Of a stretch of DNA of 64,000 bases, positions 58,229-64,000 are shown piece by piece. Under the pieces are notes generated by a model. The model did not search any database. It was not told where the DNA came from and saw nothing but the letters and a program-made list of their open reading frames with translations. The DNA comes from JAJDAH01 sp964487605 (GTDB lineage: Bacteria > Myxococcota_A > Polyangia > Polyangiales > Polyangiaceae), in assembly GCA_964487605.1 (NCBI GenBank), contig CAZARU010000013.1, forward strand, positions 30,065 to 94,064. Direction: 5' to 3'. Position numbers and translations under genes: made by a program. Numbering within the stretch: position 1 is the first letter of the stretch; each line of letters begins with the position of its first letter.

Positions 58229-59358
58229 ACCCGCGCAAGCGCGCCTCGGCGGTGGTCTGCGCGTGGGCCGCGCTCGTGGCGTGCAAGGCCCCCGAGCCGG
58301 CCCCGCTGGAGCCCGAAGCGACGCCGCTTCCGAGCAGCGCCGGACGCGGGGCGAGCGCTCCGCGAGCGCCGGGCGACCTGATCGTGACCGGCGCGCGCCT
58401 CCCGGGCGGAGGCACGACGGCGCTCGTCGCGCAGAGGGGCACGCTGTCGGGCGTGGGCGACCCGGCGAGCCCGCGCTCCGACCTCGACGCCGCTGGCCGC
58501 TACGCCGTCCCCGCATTCATCGACAGCCACGTGCACCTCACCTACCTGCCCGAGGCGCGCGGCATGCTGCGCGGCGGCGTCGCCGTGGCCGTCGACCTGG
58601 GTGCGCCGCTCGCGTCACTGTCGGTGGTCGCACCAGAGGGAAGCTCGCCGTTGGTCGTTCCCTCCGGCCCGATGCTCACCGCGATCGGCGGCTACCCGAC
58701 CCGAGACTGGGGCGCCGAGGGTTACGGACTCGAGGTAGACGACGTTGCCGGGGCCGAAGCCGCCGTGGGCCGCCTGCAGCGGGCCGGCGCGAAGGTCCTG
58801 AAGGTCGCGATGGGCGAACCTCCCACGCTCGATGACGAGGTCGTCGCGGCTGCCGTGCGGCGCGCACACGACCTCGGGATGAAGGTCGTCGCCCACGCCC
58901 TCGATGACCGCGCCGTGACGCGTGCGGCGCGGGCCGGCGTCGATGCTCTCGCCCACGCGCCCCCAGCGCCGCTGTCGAGCCCGGCGCTCGACGCATGGCG
59001 CGGGCGGGCGGTGATCAGCACACTCGCGGCCTTCGGTGGCGGGACCGCGCTTCGCATGCTGCGGGAACGCGGCACGCTGGTCCTCTACGGAACCGACTTC
59101 GGCAACACTCGAGCCGTGGGGATCAGCGGTCGCGAGATCGACGCCCTCGTGGCGGCGGGGCTCGACGGTCGCGCCATCCTCGAGTCGGCGACGTTGGTCC
59201 CCGCGCGCTTCTGGGGGCTCGAGCGTCACGGCGCGCTGCAGCCGGGCAAGGCGGCCTCGTTCCTGCTCGTTCGCGAAAACCCGTGGGAGCGCCCTGCAAC
59301 GCTCGCTGCGCCGGACCTCGTCGTCATCGAAGGGCGCATCGTCCACGAGCGGCGGTGA
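58225..59358 (+). CDS. Amidohydrolase-family lipoprotein
   Basis: The 377-residue lipoprotein (Cys20, ALVAC) has the metal-dependent hydrolase barrel: FIDSHVHLTYLPE (HxH), VLKVAMGE with a candidate bridging Lys, VVAHALDD, DALAHAPP, and YGTDFGNTR with the catalytic Asp. ALQPGKAASFLLVRENP closes the domain as in imidazolonepropionase-like amidohydrolases. The substrate is unknown. Its location outside the cytoplasm and coupling to a cytochrome-containing lipoprotein are unusual. Confidence 0.88.
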   Translation: MNPRKRASAVVCAWAALVACKAPEPAPLEPEATPLPSSAGRGASAPRAPGDLIVTGARLPGGGTTALVAQRGTLSGVGDPASPRSDLDAAGRYAVPAFIDSHVHLTYLPEARGMLRGGVAVAVDLGAPLASLSVVAPEGSSPLVVPSGPMLTAIGGYPTRDWGAEGYGLEVDDVAGAEAAVGRLQRAGAKVLKVAMGEPPTLDDEVVAAAVRRAHDLGMKVVAHALDDRAVTRAARAGVDALAHAPPAPLSSPALDAWRGRAVISTLAAFGGGTALRMLRERGTLVLYGTDFGNTRAVGISGREIDALVAAGLDGRAILESATLVPARFWGLERHGALQPGKAASFLLVRENPWERPATLAAPDLVVIEGRIVHERR

Positions 59359-59472
59359 ACGCGGCGCCCTCCCCCCCTCGCACGTCGCGCGCGCCGCGGT
59401 TTGCGCTCCCTGGCGTCCGGACCCGGGGCGCGCCTTGACGAGCCGGGGTCGGCCTGAAACGCTCGAGCTAGC

Positions 59473-60486
59473 TTGACGGCAGAACCCTCCATCTCCGAGC
59501 GGCTCGAGAACCGGGACGAGCGCGTCCACATCTCCATCGGCGCCGTCTGCAACAACAACTGCGTCTTCTGCATGGAGGAGGACCGCGACGGCCGGTACGT
59601 CAACAACTCGGCCATGACGCCCGAGCGCGTCCGCTGGGTCCTCGAGAAGCACCGGGGGGCCGAGGAGGTGTGCTTCACCTCGGGGGAACCTTCCACGCGC
59701 CCCGAGCTGCCCGACTTCGTCGCGTGGGCCAAGGACCTCGGGTACCGCCGCATCAGCATGATGACGAACGGACGGCGCGTGGGCCACCTGCCCTACGCCG
59801 CAGCCCTCGCGAAGCGCGGGATGAACCGGTTCTACATCTCCATACACGGACACACGAAGAAGCTCCACGAAGGGCTCACCCGCACGCCGGACAGCTACGA
59901 GCAGACGGTGGCGGGCCTCGACAGCGTCACTCGGCTCAAGCCCCACGGCGTGGAGCTGCACACGTCCACGGTCCTCACCAAGCGCAACCTCCCGCACATG
60001 GGAGACATCTACCGCTTCCTGCGTGACCACGGTGTGGACCAGGTGGTGTTCAACGTGATGCAGGCCAACGGTCGCGCCGACACTCACTTCGAGCAGATCT
60101 TCCCTCCCTACACGGAGATTGCCCGGAGCTTCGCGGAGTTCATCGCCGCATCGGGCGAGGAACGCCCCATGGCGTTCCTGGTGGACATCCCGCTCTGCAC
60201 GACCGAGGCGATTCCGGACTTCAATCGCGGCTACGTCGAGAGCTACCGTCACTTCGACCTCGAGACTCAGGTCTCTCTGCCCATCCATCAGGACGAGCAT
60301 CGGAGGGGAGACGGCGCGGGGAACGGCCTGCTGCTGGTGCTAAGGTCGGATCTCGACGACGCTGAACGAGTGAAGCGCGATGAATGCGCGAGCTGCCGCT
60401 ACGAGCAGCAGTGCGAGGGCGTGTGGAAGAACTACGTGAAACGCTACGGCTGGGACGAGTTCGTACCGGTCGCGCGAACGGCGTGA
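59473..60486 (+). CDS. Radical SAM protein with SPASM-like C-terminal cysteines
   Basis: The 337-residue enzyme has the 4Fe-4S motif CNNNCVFC (C26, C30, C33) and GEPSTRPEL for SAM binding. The C-terminal CASCRYEQQC (C305, C308, C314), with CEGVWKNYVKRYG, recalls SPASM or twitch auxiliary clusters found in peptide-modifying enzymes. Start is TTG 59473, the only one that precedes the domain. The stop overlaps the next gene's GTG by 4 nt, coupling it to a Cys-rich secreted protein that could be its substrate. That is an inference. Confidence 0.88.
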   Translation: MTAEPSISERLENRDERVHISIGAVCNNNCVFCMEEDRDGRYVNNSAMTPERVRWVLEKHRGAEEVCFTSGEPSTRPELPDFVAWAKDLGYRRISMMTNGRRVGHLPYAAALAKRGMNRFYISIHGHTKKLHEGLTRTPDSYEQTVAGLDSVTRLKPHGVELHTSTVLTKRNLPHMGDIYRFLRDHGVDQVVFNVMQANGRADTHFEQIFPPYTEIARSFAEFIAASGEERPMAFLVDIPLCTTEAIPDFNRGYVESYRHFDLETQVSLPIHQDEHRRGDGAGNGLLLVLRSDLDDAERVKRDECASCRYEQQCEGVWKNYVKRYGWDEFVPVARTA

Positions 60487-61811
60487 GATCGCAGCGACGC
60501 GGACCGCTCCGACCGGCGGGCTTGCTCCTGGCGCTCTTGCTCGGACTCGGCGCGACCGGCGCGTGCGCAGACACGGTGTGCGACGGCGTCGTCGGCGACG
60601 ATGGCAAGTGCCAAGCGGAGTGCGATCAGGCGTCTTGCGCGGCGGGTCACCACTGCGTGCTGAACGACTGCCGCCCCACGTGCGCGACCGACGCGGACTG
60701 TCCCGCGTCGTTCAACTGCCTCGAAGCCATCGCGGACGACGGCGCCACGCGCGGCTTCTTCTGCCTGCAGCACGGCTACTCGGAGAAAGGAAGCACGGGG
60801 CAGTACGTACCGTGCGCTTCCGACGCCGAGTGCGACACGCGGCGCGGCTTCTCGTGTGAGCACGGCGAGTGCCGGATATGGGGCTGCCGCACGCACGACG
60901 ACTGCGCGAGCGCCGGCGCATGCGCGGTCGACGCCGTCACCGGCGGCACGCACTGCCAGCGCGACGACGCCGCACGAGCGCCGGGTCAGTTCAACACGCG
61001 CTGCCCGCTCGGCACCGAGTGCGATCGAGAAGCAGGCTTCTTCTGCAAGGGCATCGGCGAGGGCGACATCGACGCCTACTGCATGCGGGCAGGTTGCGAA
61101 GACGACGCGCAGTGCCCCGTCGGCTATCACTGCGAGCAGGAGCAAGGGTTCCCCTGCAGCGACAGGTGCGGCCTGCGAGGCAACGCGAGCTTCCCGGGGT
61201 GCGTTCCCGGCGCCGAGTTCGACGATCCGGCCGCGGGGTGGTCCTGCGGCGCGTTTTCTCTCGTCCGCAAGGCCTGCCTCAAGCGACGTTTCTGCATCCC
61301 CTGCGAAACGGACATCGACTGCGCCGCGCTCGGAAATCAGCTCTGCGCGCGAGACGCCGGCGGGACGAAGATCTGCACCACCACCTGCGACCCGGACGTG
61401 GCCGACGCATGTCCGGGAGGCACCTCGTCGTTCTGTTCGATCCACGACGCCGAGGTGGGGATCCCCACGTGCTCCCACCGCTATCGCCCGGAGACCGGCG
61501 ACTCGTTCCATTCATGCCTGGGCTCTGGCGGGCCCTGTCACCCGTGCTTCGTCGACGGGGACTGCGGCGACAACGGCCTGTGCACCGAAGCGCCGACCAC
61601 CGGCGAGCGCTTCTGCCTCGACCTCGATTTCACCTGCACGCTCTCGGGTGGCGTGAGCGACTGCCCCTTGTCACCGGGCGGCGTGAGGATGCACTGCCTC
61701 GGAGAGGCCGAAGGCCTCCAACCGGGGATGCTGCTCTATCACAAGTGCTTCGCCGCCGACGTCGAGCCCTCGCTCGACGCGCTCAAGTTCTCGTGCTGGC
61801 CCAAGGGGTGA
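60483..61811 (+). CDS. Very Cys-rich secreted protein coupled to the radical SAM gene
   Basis: A 442-residue protein with an N-terminal hydrophobic export signal and about 50 cysteines spread evenly along the mature chain, in recurrent C-x(5,8)-C spacings (CATDADCPASFNC, CASDAECDTRRGFSC, CETDIDC). The pattern looks like a string of small disulfide modules without catalytic residues. A borderline lipobox (ATGAC) may attach it to the membrane. GTG 60483 overlaps the radical SAM stop by 4 nt. Function unknown; surface adhesin, protective coat or modification target are options. Confidence 0.78.
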   Translation: MRSQRRGPLRPAGLLLALLLGLGATGACADTVCDGVVGDDGKCQAECDQASCAAGHHCVLNDCRPTCATDADCPASFNCLEAIADDGATRGFFCLQHGYSEKGSTGQYVPCASDAECDTRRGFSCEHGECRIWGCRTHDDCASAGACAVDAVTGGTHCQRDDAARAPGQFNTRCPLGTECDREAGFFCKGIGEGDIDAYCMRAGCEDDAQCPVGYHCEQEQGFPCSDRCGLRGNASFPGCVPGAEFDDPAAGWSCGAFSLVRKACLKRRFCIPCETDIDCAALGNQLCARDAGGTKICTTTCDPDVADACPGGTSSFCSIHDAEVGIPTCSHRYRPETGDSFHSCLGSGGPCHPCFVDGDCGDNGLCTEAPTTGERFCLDLDFTCTLSGGVSDCPLSPGGVRMHCLGEAEGLQPGMLLYHKCFAADVEPSLDALKFSCWPKG

Positions 61812-61841
61812 GCCGGCGGGTGCTCGGAGCGCGCGGAACCG

Positions 61842-62366
61842 TCAACCGTCCGAGGGCGAGACCGCCGCGTCACGCGACGCCTTTCGCGCCTGCTTCTCGG
61901 CCTTGCGCTTCGCCTTCTCCGCCTTCTTCGCCTCGCGTCGCGTAGCCTTCTCGGCCCGCCGCAGCTCCTTCTTCCGGGCCTTGCGCGCGGCCTTCGCAGA
62001 CTTGGCGGACGCCCCAGCCTGCACGGGCGCGGGGCGGGCGTGCTTCGGCTGGTAGACCCCCAGACGGCTGCCGCCCGGGAGCGTGACGTGCGTCAAGAGC
62101 CCCCAGCCCTCGTCGGAGGTGGCGCCGCAGGCGACTCCGCGTTCGACGGCGGCTCGGACGAACTCCTCCACGTCGTCGCACATCAGGTAGAACTCGTGGC
62201 GCTCACCGCCCTCTGCGGGGTGGCACGCCACCTCCGACGGCGGAAGACCGAAGATGAGCCAGCCGTCTCCGACGTCCACGTGGGGCAGGCGCAGGACGTC
62301 CCGGAAGAAGGCTCTGTCGGCCTCGGCGTCCTTGGTGTGGATGATGACGTGCGTGCCGGTGATCAT
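61842..62366 (-). CDS. VOC-fold protein with Lys/Ala-rich histone-H1-like tail
   Basis: The 174-residue protein has a glyoxalase/bleomycin-resistance (VOC) domain in residues 1-107 (GTHVIIHTKDAEADRAFFRD, EFYLMCDDVEEFVRAAVERG, LPGGSRLGVYQPKH). Its tail (about 115-168) is almost wholly Lys, Arg, Ala and Glu (RKARKKELRRAEKATRREAK). VOC members bind metal and act on small molecules or resist antibiotics. The basic tail resembles histone-H1-like or nucleic-acid-binding extensions. Whether it binds DNA or RNA is unknown. Confidence 0.85.
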   Translation of the reverse strand: MITGTHVIIHTKDAEADRAFFRDVLRLPHVDVGDGWLIFGLPPSEVACHPAEGGERHEFYLMCDDVEEFVRAAVERGVACGATSDEGWGLLTHVTLPGGSRLGVYQPKHARPAPVQAGASAKSAKAARKARKKELRRAEKATRREAKKAEKAKRKAEKQARKASRDAAVSPSDG

Positions 62367-62571
62367 TGGGTTGCTCCAGCCCGCTGCGAGCCGCGTTCGC
62401 GTCTCACGCGAGCGCCGACGGGGCTCGGCAGAGTAACGGCGGGCCGCGCATCGTCAACCCTGCACGGACGATGCGCCTCGCAGCCGACCAGGTTCCTCGG
62501 GCGGTCGGGCTCGAAACGAGACCGCCCGCGGTGGCCTGGCAGGCGAGCAGGCGGAGCAAGTACCATGCACC

Positions 62572-63096
62572 GTGCCGTCGTCGTCACTGCTCAGACTCGC
62601 GGGCGTCAGCGCGATCGTCGCCGGCGTTCTGCGGGCGGTCGCGGCGTTCATCCCCTACTCCGCGACGAGCGACGCCCAGGAGGCATTCTACTTCGTCATC
62701 GACGTCGCGATCCTCTTCGGCGTCCTCGGCGTGTACCTCCGTCAACACGCCGAGGTAGGACGCGCAGGCTTCGTCGGGTTCGTCCTCGCGCTGATCGGCA
62801 CGGCCATCCTGGTGGGGCCCGACGCGCACTTTCGAGGAGTCTCCACCTACGCGGCCGGGGCCGGCGCGCTGTCCATCGGTCTGGTCGTCTTCTCGCTCGC
62901 GGCGTGGCGAGGGGGCACCACACCGAGGCTCGCCCTCGTGTCGTGGATCGTCTCCGCCGCCCTCGGGGTCGGCGGCTTCGCCATGGGCGGCTTCGCGCCG
63001 GTCATGGCCGGCGCTGGGCTCGCCTTCGGGGTCGGATTCGTCAGTGCGGGGGTGGCGCTGCTGTCGGGCGCGGGGAGTCAGGCGCCGGCACGATAG
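62572..63096 (+). CDS. Hypothetical multi-pass membrane protein
   Basis: A 174-residue protein with five or six hydrophobic helices and very short loops (for instance LLRLAGVSAIVAGVLRAVAA and FVGFVLALIGTAILVGP). No conserved functional residues stand out. The GTG start at 62572 follows a 205-base divergent gap with no other clear feature. Its end overlaps the opposing gene by 19 nt. Confidence 0.72.
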   Translation: MPSSSLLRLAGVSAIVAGVLRAVAAFIPYSATSDAQEAFYFVIDVAILFGVLGVYLRQHAEVGRAGFVGFVLALIGTAILVGPDAHFRGVSTYAAGAGALSIGLVVFSLAAWRGGTTPRLALVSWIVSAALGVGGFAMGGFAPVMAGAGLAFGVGFVSAGVALLSGAGSQAPAR

Positions 63097-63659
63097 AAAC
63101 CGGCACCGCCCGCGCAGAGCACGGTGGGGGCGTTTTTCGGTGTGCGGTCGAGGGCACCGACGGCTTCGACGTCGAGGTAGAGGCCGGCGCCCCACCCGTC
63201 GTCGCCCCCGTCCTCGCGAGGACGTGTCGCCGCGTCGGCGTCGAGCGCGCGCCGCAGGGGTTCGCTGGGGCGTCCCACGGTCACCAGGGCGACGTTTCCG
63301 ACGAACTCGGTGCTGGTGCCAGCGCCCTCGTCGTCGCAGACCCAGCGGCTCCCGTAGGAGAGGACACCCACGCTGGTCACGTCCCTGCTCGCGACGCGGG
63401 CACGCACCATCTTGAGCCACGCGATGGGATCCTCGGTGTAGTCGCCGTCGGCGACCTCCACGTAGTACGCGTGTCCCAGATCCACGGCGCGCGCGCCGTC
63501 GCCCAGCGGAAGATCGCGCAGGCACTCGAGCACGGCCGAGCGAAATGCCTCGAAACGCCGCACGAAGGCGTCGCGCTCGAGCGCGTACTCGTCGTTCTCG
63601 ATGTCGAACCACGACACCAGCAGCCCGAACGCATTCTCGTCCACGACCGCCACGGTCAC
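63078..63659 (-). CDS. Hypothetical protein downstream of trpE
   Basis: A 193-residue protein without signal or membrane segment. It contains VSWFDIENDEYALERDAFVR, AVDLGHAYYVEVADGDYTE and GNVALVTVGRPSEPLRRALD. I recognise no family. The GTG overlaps the trpE stop by 4 nt, so it is expressed with it. It could be an accessory of the anthranilate or aminodeoxychorismate enzyme, but nothing in the sequence shows that. Confidence 0.65.
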   Translation of the reverse strand: MTVAVVDENAFGLLVSWFDIENDEYALERDAFVRRFEAFRSAVLECLRDLPLGDGARAVDLGHAYYVEVADGDYTEDPIAWLKMVRARVASRDVTSVGVLSYGSRWVCDDEGAGTSTEFVGNVALVTVGRPSEPLRRALDADAATRPREDGGDDGWGAGLYLDVEAVGALDRTPKNAPTVLCAGGAGFYRAGA

Positions 63660-64000
63660 ACCGACGTCGCGGCGCGCTTCGCCGCGGCGATGGCGGCGAG
63701 GGCCGCCCGCGCCTTGTTCCGCGTCTCGAGAGACTCCAGGCGAGGCACGCTGTCGGCGACGACGCCGGCGCCCGCCGTGACCTCGAAGCGGCCCTCCCTG
63801 AGCACGGCGGTGCGAATCGCGATGGCGAGATCGAGATCGCCTCCGGGTGCAACGTAGCCGAGCGCCCCGCCGTACACGCCCCGCGGGCCGGACTCGAGCT
63901 CACGGATGATCTGCATCGCGCGCACCTTCGGCGCGCCGGAGAGCGTGCCCGCGGGAAACGTCGCTCGAACGACGTCCCACGCGCCGAGACCGGCCTTCAC
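63656..64000 (-). CDS. trpE: Anthranilate/aminodeoxychorismate synthase component I, C-terminal part
   Basis: Only the last 114 residues lie inside the window. They contain the chorismate-binding signature FPAGTLSGAPKVRAMQIIRELE and YGGALGYV, AIRTAVLREG, AGAGVVADS, which define TrpE and its paralogue PabB. The start is beyond the right edge. The two cannot be separated from this fragment, so the symbol is provisional. Confidence 0.9.
   Translation of the reverse strand: MKAGLGAWDVVRATFPAGTLSGAPKVRAMQIIRELESGPRGVYGGALGYVAPGGDLDLAIAIRTAVLREGRFEVTAGAGVVADSVPRLESLETRNKARAALAAIAAAKRAATSV

Overview
The window is high-GC, gene-dense chromosomal DNA with GTG and TTG starts, many 1-20 nt gene overlaps and almost no non-coding space. 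No gap exceeds about 250 bases. Membrane-anchored Ser/Thr kinases, FHA proteins, an AgmX/PglI-type TonB domain protein, PEGA/TPR envelope proteins, MopE-like calcium-binding motifs and many lipoproteins with Gly/Ala/Ser tracts or Cys-rich cores point to a myxobacterium (Myxococcota, probably Polyangia). This is inferred from gene content, not from a marker gene tree. I found no rRNA, tRNA, insertion sequence, CRISPR array or prophage.

Layout. 1-5.3 kb: a membrane Ser/Thr kinase with a TPR protein behind it, a glucosaminidase, an L,D-transpeptidase-like lipoprotein that has lost its catalytic residues, and a crotonase. 5.3-13.1 kb: flavin amine oxidase, metF, mpl, a YchJ-like SEC-C protein, an inositol-phosphatase-like enzyme, an FHA protein, a bifunctional-nuclease-domain lipoprotein, a truncated haemoglobin and a 3D-domain protein. 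13.1-20.7 kb: a second FHA protein, an alpha/beta hydrolase, a membrane sulfatase-fold protein, a MatB-like acyl-CoA synthetase, a Tat-type esterase and a CPBP protease. 20.7-31.9 kb: lipoproteins, a large pseudokinase followed by a TPR/PEGA protein and two sister lipoproteins, then rsmI and rpoH on the minus strand. 31.9-37.1 kb: ffh leading an envelope operon. 37.1-42.4 kb: a serine hydrolase and lipoproteins on the minus strand, then a glycine-oxidase-like gene. 42.4-50.0 kb: trmO, purM, purN, an FAD enzyme, a PEGA protein, rsmD, an AgmX-like protein and truA on the plus strand.

50.2-55.9 kb is the most coherent functional block. It holds a serine-palmitoyltransferase-type enzyme facing a minus-strand group made of a bacterial ceramide synthase homologue, a CerR-type NAD-dependent epimerase and a carbon-nitrogen hydrolase, with a PIG-L deacetylase divergent from the group. 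This is the gene set expected for the bacterial ceramide pathway and predicts sphingolipid production. 55.9-64 kb: rdgB, a lipoprotein joining a degenerate hydrolase domain to a c-type haem site, an amidohydrolase, a radical SAM enzyme translationally coupled to a very Cys-rich secreted protein, a VOC protein with a histone-H1-like tail, a small membrane protein, an unknown gene and the end of trpE.

Two themes recur. The first is degenerate enzymes kept as probable scaffolds: the pseudokinase, the dead transpeptidase, the sulfatase fold with Thr for Cys, and the hydrolase fold with Gly for Ser. The second is a kinase followed by a secreted TPR/PEGA protein, seen twice.
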